From: an uncultured Verrucomicrobiales bacterium
GTDB lineage: Bacteria > Verrucomicrobiota > Verrucomicrobiia > Verrucomicrobiales > Akkermansiaceae
DNA: 59,406 nucleotides
Reading direction: 5' to 3'
Assembly: GCA_937969495.1 (NCBI GenBank)
Contig: CALBVY010000006.1
Span: 1 to 59,406, forward strand
The translations under genes and the position numbers were made by a program. Below, piece after piece: positions 19,706-27,849 of the stretch. How positions within the stretch are numbered: the first letter of the stretch is position 1; each line of letters starts with the position of its first letter. The notes under the pieces are model-generated. The model saw only the letters and a program-made list of their open reading frames with translations. It did not search any database and had not been told where the DNA came from.

Positions 19706-20992
19706 ATGCAAACTTGGATACGTCTTCTGCAAGCGAGTGTTGTTCTTGCAGGCCTAGTGTTCTCTGCCGGATCTCTTTCAGCGCGTGTATTTACAGATAA
19801 GAAAGGAAATACCTATGATGGCTCAGTCGCCAATATGACCGATGACCAAATTACCCTCATGGTGCCCAGTAAAGGAAAGTTTTATAAAATAGCGATCACT
19901 GACCTTTCCCCCGATGATCAAGCATACATCAAATCACTCAGAAATAAGTCTAAGCCAGATATTCAGAGAATTTCCAAGAAATCGAAGAGTGTTAGAAAAC
20001 CTCAGCAGCCAACACAATTGCCGCAGAAGAAAAGGTCTGCTCATCCCGAGCTTCACCAAACATCTGAGCTTAAGGCGAAATACCGACTGACAGATAATTA
20101 TCTGACGAAATGGCCCACCTTGGTATCCATCCCTAAGACTGTCCATGTCAGAGTGGTATCTCAGGATAAAGCCAAGAAACGCTACGTATATCATAGTCCC
20201 AGTTATGAATTTATTTGTGATGTAGCTCTTTCTACAACGATTATTGGTGAGTTTGGGCTTATGTTTGAAACAACCAGAGAATATTGTCGGCTACTACCCA
20301 TTTCGAGTATGAAGGCACATGTGCCAAAAGGTCAAAAACGGCACCGTATTTTGCTATTTGAAAATGAAGGCGACTATGTCAAAAATGGAGGCCACCCAAG
20401 AGCCGCTGGAGTTTATATACCCAGTAAAGATATTATACTCGTTCCTCTCATATCAGTAGGCGTCAAGAAATTAAGCGGTGAGTACAACTATGATTACAAT
20501 AGTTCTAACAAAGTATTAGTTCATGAGATCGTGCATCAGCTTACTGATGGAGAGTATTTTTCTGCTGGTGCTCGTGGCTGGTTTTCCGAAGGTCTAGCAG
20601 AGTATTGTGCGCAGACGCCTTACAGACGCGGAGATTTTTCTGTGCGAGGTGTTGAACGGGAGGTCAAGAACTACGTGGTGGGAACATCTACCCGTGCTGG
20701 TCTTGGTGCCAAAATAAATGCCCCGGATCTAGAGAGATTTATGCTTCAGTCGTATAGCAGTTTCACAGCCAATGGAGCTTATAATTACCGTTTGGGAACT
20801 TTATTGACGTATTACTTCTTTCATATGGAAAAAGATCGGAGAAATATCATCGCATTTCTGAAAGCTTTGAAAAAAGGTGAGACATCACAACGAGCACTCC
20901 AATATTTATTAAACGGTAGAAGTTTTGATCAACTAGAGCGAGATATAACCAATGCATGGAGTGCTTCAGGCATAGAGGTGCATTTTCAATAA
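19706..20992 (+). CDS. Exported SHD1 domain plus zincin-like protease (DUF1570-like)
   Basis: Counted from an upstream ATG at 19682, the likely start is Met9 (19706), which begins a signal peptide ending near SLSARVF. An SHD1-type domain follows (VFTDKKGNTYDGSV to DLSPDDQAYIKSL), common in Planctomycetes and Verrucomicrobia. The C-terminal half has the gluzincin motif HEIVH (281-285) and a downstream GWFSEGLAEY in which E303 or E307 may be the third zinc ligand. It probably acts as a periplasmic or surface metallopeptidase. Base usage is AT-rich relative to its neighbours. Confidence 0.8.
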   Translation: MQTWIRLLQASVVLAGLVFSAGSLSARVFTDKKGNTYDGSVANMTDDQITLMVPSKGKFYKIAITDLSPDDQAYIKSLRNKSKPDIQRISKKSKSVRKPQQPTQLPQKKRSAHPELHQTSELKAKYRLTDNYLTKWPTLVSIPKTVHVRVVSQDKAKKRYVYHSPSYEFICDVALSTTIIGEFGLMFETTREYCRLLPISSMKAHVPKGQKRHRILLFENEGDYVKNGGHPRAAGVYIPSKDIILVPLISVGVKKLSGEYNYDYNSSNKVLVHEIVHQLTDGEYFSAGARGWFSEGLAEYCAQTPYRRGDFSVRGVEREVKNYVVGTSTRAGLGAKINAPDLERFMLQSYSSFTANGAYNYRLGTLLTYYFFHMEKDRRNIIAFLKALKKGETSQRALQYLLNGRSFDQLERDITNAWSASGIEVHFQ

Positions 20993-21283
20993 TGCCTATT
21001 GAAGCGATCAAAGATGATCGCAACGAGAAGAGAAAAGACAAGGGGTTTAACCTTGTTAGGTTGATCTTTCTAACTAAAAAAATACCATTCTTACGAATAG
21101 AGTATCAAAAAGCTAGCCAGTTGAACGTAAAGGTTTACTACAGAGGGCTGCATCTTTAAATCAAGCTCGTGGGGTGAATCTATAGCGACGCTACGTCATA
21201 TTTACGCGTGCTTTTGATGTCGTTGATTTTCGTCAATAGAAACAGATAAAACGTTGACTTAGTATAATAAATGCATGTAGAAA
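20993..21283. other. Intergenic stretch without a convincing gene
   Basis: This AT-rich 291-base gap holds a weak 6-bp hairpin (21038-21056), a CTATAGCGACGCTACGTCAT sequence at 21180 resembling 19556-19574, and a TTGACT plus TATAAT-like pair of words just before the PEP-CTERM gene whose spacing is wrong for a standard promoter. A 67-codon frame overlapping the previous gene looks spurious. Confidence 0.4.
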
Positions 21284-21289
21284 TTGTTT

Positions 21290-21937
21290 ATGACAACACG
21301 CACAAATACTCAGTCTGTAAACTCGTTAGTAAAGTCTGTAGCTTGCATTGCAGCTGGAGCAGCGATTGCTCCTAAGTCCAATGCTGCTATCGTCTTAGCG
21401 AGCTCTGGTGGCGAATCGGCTACTGGTAGCGATTATTTAAATTTTTCACTTACTTTCGATTCTGGTAGCCCAGTCTTGAATATTACCACATCAGCGCCCA
21501 CGAGCTGCACGGGTTTTTCTGTATTTTTCGATCCAGGATGCGGTGGACTATTGTATGCTTTTGGTTTTGATTGTGTGTCACAAATTTACAGAATGGGATG
21601 TGATTCATTTTTTACGGATCCTACAGTAGAAAACACAATCTTAGATGATACATCAGACTGGACCAATAACGCAGCGCTTTATGGGGCTTCGGCTGGTGAG
21701 ACTTACACCTTCGGCTGGAGGCTTTCCGCTGATGGTACTTCAGACAATTATCATTATGGCTGGTCAACTGTGACGACTGGAAGCATCACAAATGATAGCA
21801 CCGCATTTAACACTACCGTCAATGGGTCTATTACTCTAGGCGCTACTACAGTGCCTGAACCTAGCGGAGTGGCACTTTTAGCACTTGGCGGCATGGGGAT
21901 TATAATGCAGCGTAAACGTCGCAACCAATGTGCCTAA
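21290..21937 (+). CDS. PEP-CTERM sorting-domain protein
   Basis: A secreted protein of about 215 residues. A signal peptide ends near PKSNA, the middle is a Ser/Thr/Gly-rich beta-type domain with four or so Cys, and the end is a PEP-CTERM tag (VPEPSGVALLALGGMGIIMQ, then the basic RKRR). Exosortase cleaves such tags and the proteins go to the surface, often glycosylated. The ATG at 21290 is preferred over TTG at 21284. A strong terminator follows, so it is monocistronic. The next gene is an O-GlcNAc-transferase-like protein. Confidence 0.88.
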   Translation: MTTRTNTQSVNSLVKSVACIAAGAAIAPKSNAAIVLASSGGESATGSDYLNFSLTFDSGSPVLNITTSAPTSCTGFSVFFDPGCGGLLYAFGFDCVSQIYRMGCDSFFTDPTVENTILDDTSDWTNNAALYGASAGETYTFGWRLSADGTSDNYHYGWSTVTTGSITNDSTAFNTTVNGSITLGATTVPEPSGVALLALGGMGIIMQRKRRNQCA

Positions 21938-21967
21938 AGGACTGCTAATCAATTAAGCATTTATTTT

Positions 21968-22007
21968 AAGAGGATATCAGATAATAATGATATCCTCTTC
22001 TTTTTTT
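21968..22007 (+). terminator. Intrinsic terminator after the PEP-CTERM gene
   Basis: AAGAGGATATCA (21968-21979) and TGATATCCTCTT (21988-21999) form a perfect 12-bp stem around an eight-base loop, followed by C and seven T residues. It ends transcription of the PEP-CTERM gene only eight bases before the next ATG, so the downstream pair depends on readthrough or a promoter within this region. Confidence 0.92.
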
Positions 22008-22014
22008 AGCGATT

Positions 22015-23676
22015 ATGTTTTCTTTTTCAGACTGGCCGCTAGTCTACCAAAGTTTGGCTCGTGAGCATAAGTGGTCAGAGATTCAGACGGCCTTGAGTGA
22101 AACTGATCAGAATACCTCAGATCCGCCTATTGAAGCGTATGTTTGCTATTTTCTCAAGGATTTCAAAAAGTCAGCTCTTCTAATAGGAGCATCTGAAAAA
22201 ATAAAGCCCTTGATGGGAGAGGAGATACTTTTAAAAGCAAAAGTAGCTGAAGCCCTTAATGCTATCACCACTTCCTTAGAATGTTATGAGGCATATTTTG
22301 AGGAGGTAACTACGAATGTAGAAGCGCTCAAATCCTATGCTCAGCTTTGCCTGAACTCAAATGAATTAGATAAAATGGCACAAGCAGGTGATCTAGCCAT
22401 AGGCTTAGCACCTGATGATGCTCAGCTTTATGCAGCTCTTTTATTCAATCGCCAATATCTAGATCTCTCACCCAAAGAAGAAAGTCTTTCAATTAACAAA
22501 TTTGAGAGATATCTCGATAAAATAGAGCCTTTAAATCCAGCTGCAAGCTTAAGCTCAGAAGGAAAAATAAGAATTGGATACCTTTCATCTGATTTACGCT
22601 TTCACTCTACTTATTATTTCATCCAAGGGGTGTTAGCATCTCATGATAAGGAGTTATTTGAAATCTATTGTTTCTACACATGCGCTCACTCAGATGTAAA
22701 ATCGAGAGAGCTGATGGAGCTCGCAGACAAATGGCACGATATTTCAAAAAATAATGACTTAGAAGCAGCTCAGCTTATTCGCTCTGAGAGTATTGATGTT
22801 ATGATCGATCTTACTGGTCATATGAATGGTTCTAGGTCTGGCATCTTTGCTTATCGCCCAGCTGTATTCCAAGGCATCTGGATAGGATGGCTCTGTGCAA
22901 TGGGATTCCCCCAGTGTAACTTTAGGATAAGCGACCAATATGCAGACCCATGCCCAGAAATGGATGAGCTTTATGCAGGCGAGGTAGTAAGATTGGAACA
23001 CGGAATATTTACCTTTATGCTACCAGAGGGAATTGGTCCTGTTTCTGAACTTCCAGCCTTGCGGAATAACTATGTAACTTTCGGGAGCTTCAATAATAGC
23101 TATAAACAGAATGATCAAGTTCTGCGGCTATGGGCACGGATATTAAAATCAATCCCCAATTCTAAGCTAATCTTGAAACACCGTAATTACGAAAACTCTC
23201 GCGCCTTACAGAAGACGGCGGATGTGTTCTTAGATGAAGGTATTTCAATAGACCGAGTTCATTTTGTAAAAGGTCAGCTAAACAACAGTGAACATTTAAC
23301 AACCTATCATCATATCGATATCTGCCTGGATCCTTTTCCCTACAATGGTGTAACTAGTACTTGTGAAGCACTAGTCATGGGGATACCTGTTATCTGTCTG
23401 ATAGGCCGTCACCATCGGGCAAGAATAGGCTCAAGCCTTCTGCACCATCTCAATAAAACTGAATGGCTTGCTGCTGATGAGGATGATTATTTATCTATCG
23501 CTATAAAGCTAGCAGGGAACCTAGAAGAGCTAAAAACTACGCGTCAGAACTTGAGAGAGGAGTTCCTACAAACCCCATTAGGAAACCCTCGCTTCGTCAC
23601 AAAATCACTCGAAGAAAATATTATCTCAATGGTGCAAAAACACCAATCAAAGAATAAATCCATTCCAGTAATATGA
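22015..23676 (+). CDS. GT41 (O-GlcNAc transferase-like) glycosyltransferase with helical N-terminus
   Basis: A 553-residue protein. Residues 1-175 are TPR-like helices. The rest matches the GT41/SPINDLY catalytic region: GYLSSDLRFHSTYYF in the first Rossmann half, IDLTGHMNGSRSGIFAYRP, ISDQYADP, FGSFNNSYKQNDQVLRLW (the Lys of YK corresponds to the UDP-binding Lys of OGT), then LDPFPYNGVTSTCEALVMG and GIPVI. The usual GYPGTTG loop is replaced by GWLCAMGFP. It would glycosylate Ser/Thr residues of proteins. Its stop overlaps the next start by ATGA. By eye the + strand here has more C than G, unlike neighbouring plus-strand genes, consistent with transfer. Confidence 0.87.
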   Translation: MFSFSDWPLVYQSLAREHKWSEIQTALSETDQNTSDPPIEAYVCYFLKDFKKSALLIGASEKIKPLMGEEILLKAKVAEALNAITTSLECYEAYFEEVTTNVEALKSYAQLCLNSNELDKMAQAGDLAIGLAPDDAQLYAALLFNRQYLDLSPKEESLSINKFERYLDKIEPLNPAASLSSEGKIRIGYLSSDLRFHSTYYFIQGVLASHDKELFEIYCFYTCAHSDVKSRELMELADKWHDISKNNDLEAAQLIRSESIDVMIDLTGHMNGSRSGIFAYRPAVFQGIWIGWLCAMGFPQCNFRISDQYADPCPEMDELYAGEVVRLEHGIFTFMLPEGIGPVSELPALRNNYVTFGSFNNSYKQNDQVLRLWARILKSIPNSKLILKHRNYENSRALQKTADVFLDEGISIDRVHFVKGQLNNSEHLTTYHHIDICLDPFPYNGVTSTCEALVMGIPVICLIGRHHRARIGSSLLHHLNKTEWLAADEDDYLSIAIKLAGNLEELKTTRQNLREEFLQTPLGNPRFVTKSLEENIISMVQKHQSKNKSIPVI

Positions 23677-25556
23677 GCCGATTATTATTCCTAGCTATTG
23701 ATGATCTAGACGGAGAGCTACTTGAGAGTTTCTCTAGTGAAGGCAAATTGCCCAATTTCACGAAACTCATGGAGTCTGGCATCCACGGAGGTATTTCCAG
23801 CACTTTTCCTAAAGTCTCAGCGATGATGTGGAATACAGCTCTTACAGGGAAAAGAGCAAAGCTACATGGAGTGTTATCTGACCATCACTTTGAAAATGAT
23901 CGCCCTTCTCAGGAGGTTAGCTCTCACAGTCTAAGGACCAAAACCATATGGAATATTTTATCTGATGCAGGAATCCATACCTCAGCCATCAATTTTCCCG
24001 CAAGCCATCCAGCTTGTGACCTCTCTGGCACTCACCTCTCAAATAGATTCTCCGAATCCCCAGAGAATAACCCTGCCGAAGAACCACTTTTAGAAGGATC
24101 TGTAAAATCCTCGATCAACACAGAACGCTTCAAGGAACTCCGGGTGGTCGCTGATGATCTGGATGAAGGTATCGCAAAAACTTTTATTTACGATTTCGAC
24201 CCTAACTCTGAGAAGCAGGCTAATCTGATCAATCTTCTCAGTAGAGGTCTTGTAAAAATTTTTTCAGTCCAAGCAGCCACCTTAGAGATCCTCCAGAATG
24301 ATCCATGGCAATGTGTTGGCTCTTATTACAATCTGCTCTCAGAATTAAAGGTATTTTCCAGATGCTACAAGCAAGACCACGAAGAAGCTCAATGCTACAG
24401 AGAAACCTATGAAAACTGCTACCGTCTTATCGATTTACAGATTGGGGAACTTTTAAAACAGGTCAGCCCTGAAGACACGGTCATCCTCATGTCATGCAAC
24501 GGGCTCACATTACCAGCGAACATACAATCTCCACCTCAAGCGAGTGAGCGCGGCTACCTCATTGTCTCGGGGCCAAATATCACAACCCAACAATTTTTAT
24601 TTGGAGGAATAGAGGATATCACCCCTACCATACTAGCGCACTTCAACCAACCAATAGCAAATGACATGAGCGGAGTTATTCTCTCCTCTATTACTAAAGA
24701 AACAGGCGTTTTTATAGAGAGCTATGAAGCGCACCCCACTCCTGAAAACCCTCTACATACTCTAGAGCAACTTAACCGAGCAATCGATAGCGCTGACCAC
24801 AGCGATTGGGAATCTGCATTACATGACCTTGAAGCAGTTTATACGTATTTTCCTCAGCATGTAGGAGTGCATTCATTACTTTCCACAGCGTATATAGAAG
24901 TAGGCGATCCTCAAAATGCTGAACGTGTATTATTAGATCTTATTCGTAGAACAGAAGATACGGCAGAAGTTCATTTCTCATTAGCAAAACTGCACTTAGA
25001 CCTTAAAGCTCCTGAGAAAGCTTATCATCATGCATCAGTGGCTATGGATATGCTGGATCATCCTTCACCTTTTGACTTTTTAAGATTTGGTCAAATATCT
25101 AATAACCTTGGAAAGGTGCCGCAAGCGATCACTTTGTTCGAGAAAGCCATAGACAAAGATCCATACTTAGCCATCGCCTATCAAGAGCTAGCGCGCTGTT
25201 ATGTGACTCTTAAACAATATCAAGAAGCGACGACATCAGCATCGAAAGCGATCGAGCTAGAAGTTAGATCATTAAATGCATATCTTTACCTAGCTTACAG
25301 CCTCTCACAACTAGGAGCTATTAAGAACGCAGAGCGCGTTTATTTGATTGCCCTGAATATCGGTTCTAATGATCCAGAGGCACTAATGCAGATATCAAAA
25401 TTCTATAGCAATATTAAAAAAGATGCTAAAACAGCTGAAGAAATACTTAGAAAGCGAGATCATGTCCTCCTAAAGAAAACCAGCAAACCTTCTGAGTTAG
25501 TATTAACAAAACTACCAGTCTATGAACCCATGGATGAAAGCAAAATCTTTGATTAA
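23673..25556 (+). CDS. Alkaline-phosphatase-superfamily (phosphodiesterase-like) domain fused to TPR repeats, probably degenerate
   Basis: Residues 1-340 show the type I phosphodiesterase outline: an acidic AIDDLDGE start, then the SAMMWNTALTGKRAKLHGV block, in which S49 aligns with the nucleophile position, and GYLIVSGPNI plus EDITPTILAHFN near the end. The SDHG metal motif reads SCNG (274-277), and the usual D...H pair before it is not visible, so catalysis is doubtful. Residues about 360-590 are TPR repeats. It is translationally coupled to the GT41 gene (ATGA), so the two products probably work together, for instance in modifying exported glycoproteins. That last point is inference. Confidence 0.72.
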   Translation: MSRLLFLAIDDLDGELLESFSSEGKLPNFTKLMESGIHGGISSTFPKVSAMMWNTALTGKRAKLHGVLSDHHFENDRPSQEVSSHSLRTKTIWNILSDAGIHTSAINFPASHPACDLSGTHLSNRFSESPENNPAEEPLLEGSVKSSINTERFKELRVVADDLDEGIAKTFIYDFDPNSEKQANLINLLSRGLVKIFSVQAATLEILQNDPWQCVGSYYNLLSELKVFSRCYKQDHEEAQCYRETYENCYRLIDLQIGELLKQVSPEDTVILMSCNGLTLPANIQSPPQASERGYLIVSGPNITTQQFLFGGIEDITPTILAHFNQPIANDMSGVILSSITKETGVFIESYEAHPTPENPLHTLEQLNRAIDSADHSDWESALHDLEAVYTYFPQHVGVHSLLSTAYIEVGDPQNAERVLLDLIRRTEDTAEVHFSLAKLHLDLKAPEKAYHHASVAMDMLDHPSPFDFLRFGQISNNLGKVPQAITLFEKAIDKDPYLAIAYQELARCYVTLKQYQEATTSASKAIELEVRSLNAYLYLAYSLSQLGAIKNAERVYLIALNIGSNDPEALMQISKFYSNIKKDAKTAEEILRKRDHVLLKKTSKPSELVLTKLPVYEPMDESKIFD

Positions 25557-25558
25557 GC

Positions 25559-25577
25559 AGTAAAAAATTTTAGTTTC
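25559..25577 (+). repeat. 19-bp direct repeat, left copy, island boundary
   Basis: AGTAAAAAATTTTAGTTTC occurs here just after the TPR gene stop and again, identical, at 28325-28343. The two copies bracket a 2.77-kb stretch of accessory sequence and could be attachment sites or a duplicated target. Confidence 0.55.
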
Positions 25578-25580
25578 GGT

Positions 25581-25726
25581 GGATTCAAAATGTTAAAGAA
25601 TAATTGTTAGTGCGGAGGTGGAAAATATGCCGTAAGCGTTGTTTTTCACCAAAAAAGACAATGCGAAAGAAATACCGACACCTCCGCGAGGCAGATCGTG
25701 GAGTAATATACCGAATGAATAAAGCA
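25581..25726 (+). repeat. 146-bp direct repeat, copy 1, with IS30 transposase start
   Basis: This segment matches 26223-26368 with about two differences. It includes the probable left end of an IS30-family element (from GGATTCAAAATGTTAAAG) and the first codons of its transposase. Confidence 0.85.
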
Positions 25727-25753
25727 CGTTCTTATAAAAGGTCTGTTCCTTAA
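25661..25753 (+). pseudogene. IS30-family transposase N-terminal fragment, copy 1
   Basis: Thirty codons beginning MRKKYRHLREADRGVIYRMN, the helix-turn-helix start of IS30 transposases. After the Lys-Ala of NKA it jumps to unrelated sequence (RSYKRSVP) and stops. Compared with copy 2, about 50 bases are missing at this point. It is inactive and has no DDE domain. Confidence 0.75.
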
Positions 25754-25797
25754 TACGTTGAATCCGCCAATATTTTATGTCCCTTAATACCATCCTA

Positions 25798-25816
25798 CCT
25801 TTTAGCCACCGATCAC
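25798..25816 (-). repeat. Inverted repeat of the CTTTTAGCCACCGATCACG family
   Basis: This 19-mer is the reverse complement, with one mismatch, of 26557-26575 (CGTGATTGGTGGCTAAAAG). A third partial copy (CTTTTAGCCACCAATCAC) begins near 27625. The first two enclose the lipoprotein gene and IS30 fragment 2. Confidence 0.6.
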
Positions 25817-26211
25817 GGATTCTTTTTGATTTTTTCAGAATAAATATGTTTAGGGTGAATATTAAAATTTCTATCAACACGAATCCTTATATCCCCCCCA
25901 TCATAAAAATATTTTTTATTTGAAGTAAGAATATATTTCTCATTGGGACGCCATAACCAAAGCCTACCGGATTCATCTTCAAAAAAATTACCCGGAACAT
26001 ACCATTCTCCAGTTTTTTGGTATAAAGAAATCAGATCATCATAATCTCTAGGAAGAATAGCCCCTCTTTCTGTTTCTTCCCTTAAAATAAGGGCCAATTG
26101 AAAAGCATATCTGTGATGCTCTCTAATTTCACTAACTTTATGGTTACTTTTTTTAGTACAAGAGCTAACCATAAATAATACAGTGCCGATAAATATAATT
26201 TTATATTTCAT
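25813..26211 (-). CDS. Small putative lipoprotein
   Basis: A 132-residue protein with a lipoprotein signal (IIFIGTVLFMVSSC, lipobox VSSC). The mature part has a Trp-rich centre (WYVPGNFFEDESGRLWLW) and a C-terminal beta pattern. No family is recognised. It lies between the two IS30 fragments and inside inverted repeats, so it may have arrived as a cassette. It is AT-rich compared with the core genes. Confidence 0.6.
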   Translation of the reverse strand: MKYKIIFIGTVLFMVSSCTKKSNHKVSEIREHHRYAFQLALILREETERGAILPRDYDDLISLYQKTGEWYVPGNFFEDESGRLWLWRPNEKYILTSNKKYFYDGGDIRIRVDRNFNIHPKHIYSEKIKKNP

Positions 26212-26222
26212 AATAAAAAGGC

Positions 26223-26368
26223 GGATTCAAACTGTTAAAGAATAATTGTTAGTGCGGAGGTGGTAAATATGCCGTAAGCGTTGTTTTTCACCAAAAAAGA
26301 CAATGCGAAAGAAATACCGACACCTCCGCGAGGCAGATCGTGGAGTAATATACCGAATGAATAAAGCA
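26223..26368 (+). repeat. 146-bp direct repeat, copy 2
   Basis: Near-identical partner of 25581-25726, 642 bases away. Recombination between the copies would delete the lipoprotein gene. Confidence 0.85.
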
Positions 26369-26491
26369 GGAAAAAAGCAGAGTGAGATAGCCGAAGCAAT
26401 AGGCTTCAGCTTACGTTCTTCTAAATACCCCGCTGCTTGCGGGGGGGTGTTTATTTTATGGAAGCATAGAGTAAAGAACAATTCAACCTAA
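26303..26491 (+). pseudogene. IS30-family transposase N-terminal fragment, copy 2
   Basis: Sixty-two codons. The first 36 or so are the IS30 helix-turn-helix region (MRKKYRHLREADRG, then GKKQSEIAEAIGFS). The sequence then runs into a hairpin-bearing stretch (KYPAACGGVF in this frame) instead of the rest of the transposase. It is a truncated remnant without a catalytic domain. Confidence 0.8.
26428..26444. terminator. GC-rich hairpin in the IS30 remnant
   Basis: CCCCGC and GCGGGG pair around TGCTT, followed by GGGTGTTTATTTT. It is terminator-like and sits where the transposase similarity ends. IS30 elements are known to favour hairpin targets, so it may be the target rather than part of the element. 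Confidence 0.45.
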
Positions 26492-26539
26492 TGAAAGGAG
26501 AGGAATTCATATTAAGGACCGCATATTAACACGTATTAC

Positions 26540-26575
26540 GTATTAAGGGACATAAGCGTGATTGGTGGCTAAAAG
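26540..26575 (+). repeat. TATTAAGGGACA repeat next to CGTGATTGGTGGCTAAAAG
   Basis: The word GTATTAAGGGACATA (26540-26554) belongs to a family with members at 25779-25790 (inverted), 57974, 58514, 59068, 59135 and 59266. It is directly followed by the inverted partner of 25798-25816. Confidence 0.6.
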
Positions 26576-26653
26576 AGTTCAGCTTTTGCTTGATGCACTA
26601 TTTCTATGCCTGCCTCCTTTTATAAGTGCGTTGAGTCTACCTACTTATTCGGC

Positions 26654-27325
26654 TCAATGTGTTCGATTTCGCCTAATTGAAAAACTAAATAGTCCAAAAC
26701 CCAAAAGAAAAGCACAAGATGGCTCAGGAACAATCATAACTTGTATTGGTGCAAATCCAGATTCTGATTCGAATGATGGAAAGTTTGATAAAGTCAAAAA
26801 CGATTCAAAAATCTCCTCATTTACACCTTCAAGACTGTAAGTAATCTCTTCACCTCTACCAATAATTGTCGCTTCTAAATCAGAACTTTCCGACACTAAA
26901 AAAATGGTCAAAACACATTGGTCAATTTGATGCGTAATATTAACATCATCAATGCGTGCCGTACTGATACGGAAAACAAGATCATGCTCAGGGCTCAATA
27001 AGCTGTTGGTATGAATATCAAAAATAGACTCAAGCATATGATTTGATGAATCCATATTGATTAATGCAGTTGTGCCATTTGATAAAATGTCAGAATTTCT
27101 TAGTGCGCCCCACCTAGAGGCATATCCTGTTAGGGGGATTATTCCACTACCAAACACCCGGCTATCACGAGAGAAAGAACCCGTGTAGGAACCGTCGAAT
27201 GATATTGTGTTCCTATTGGGATTAATATTCATAGTAAGTGCTGCATCTACTTCAAAACAAGCGAGTTTCATAATGCAAAAAAGCAGCGATAAGAATTTGA
27301 AAGTGTTCATCTTTGTTGCCGTCAA
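26654..27325 (-). CDS. PEP-CTERM sorting-domain protein
   Basis: A 223-residue exported protein. The hydrophobic signal (FLSLLFCIMKLACF) follows a short basic start; an internal Met at residue 5 is an alternative start. The middle is a beta-rich domain I do not recognise. It ends VPEPSCAFLLGFGLFSFSI plus RRNRTH, a clear PEP-CTERM tag with an unusual Cys in place of the common Ser/Ala. It lies inside the direct-repeat-bounded island. Confidence 0.85.
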   Translation of the reverse strand: MTATKMNTFKFLSLLFCIMKLACFEVDAALTMNINPNRNTISFDGSYTGSFSRDSRVFGSGIIPLTGYASRWGALRNSDILSNGTTALINMDSSNHMLESIFDIHTNSLLSPEHDLVFRISTARIDDVNITHQIDQCVLTIFLVSESSDLEATIIGRGEEITYSLEGVNEEIFESFLTLSNFPSFESESGFAPIQVMIVPEPSCAFLLGFGLFSFSIRRNRTH

Positions 27326-27849
27326 AGCTCTGTCATCCGCTACCGAGAGCGGGCTTCGACGAAGGTGTTAGAAGTTGAAATTATCATGGTGCTAGACTAC
27401 TCAACGGGTAGCGGATTACCAGCAGAATCTCCTGCTGCATCAATCAGAGCCATCAAGCTAGGGAGAGTGATAAAAAGTAAGTCCCTTAATCTTGATCACG
27501 CAGACTCACTTAGTTAGGCGTGAAGTTCATCCGTTGGGTCAGAGGTCTATTCCTGAGACTAAACACGTGGCAGCAATCCTTGGAGCTTTTACGCTATGAA
27601 TACGATCAAAAATAATCTTAACTTTTAGCCACCAATCACTTGTGGTTTGAGCTGATCCAGATCTTCGTATCTGAATAGGTGGTCAATTTTAGGACGCTTA
27701 CAAACGACCTCACCCATCTTACAATGACCCCAATTGTTCCACAGCCAAAACTACGTCAACAAATCAGACAACCTCTACGACATCAATTCGGCCAATAACA
27801 GAAACGGTCGATTGCAGGACAGCTTTGGGTGACACGTTGTTTCGCGATA
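27326..27849. other. Decayed intergenic region with repeat and possible Rhs-like scraps
   Basis: No intact gene is seen. The region contains a CTTTTAGCCACCAATCAC copy from about 27625. Two short open stretches are faintly Rhs-like in the + frames: LELLRYEYDQK near 27580-27620 and YVNKSDNLYDINSANNRNGR near 27750-27815, both soon closed by stops. A CGCTACC/GGTAGCG inverted pair lies near 27340-27415. The Rhs reading is weak. Confidence 0.3.

Noticed and set aside
21038-21056. ACAAGG/CCTTGT hairpin as a terminator for the zincin gene
   Set aside because: The stem is only 6 bp and no T-tract follows.
20956-21159. 67-codon plus frame after the zincin gene
   Set aside because: It overlaps the end of the zincin gene in another frame, has no Shine-Dalgarno and shows no recognisable family.
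26562-26840. 92-codon plus frame overlapping the PEP-CTERM gene at 26654
   Set aside because: It is antisense to a clear PEP-CTERM tag, and its start lies within repeat sequence.
27580-27830. Rhs pseudogene call
   Set aside because: The two Rhs-like scraps are too short (about 11 and 20 residues) and could be chance; kept only as a remark on the region.
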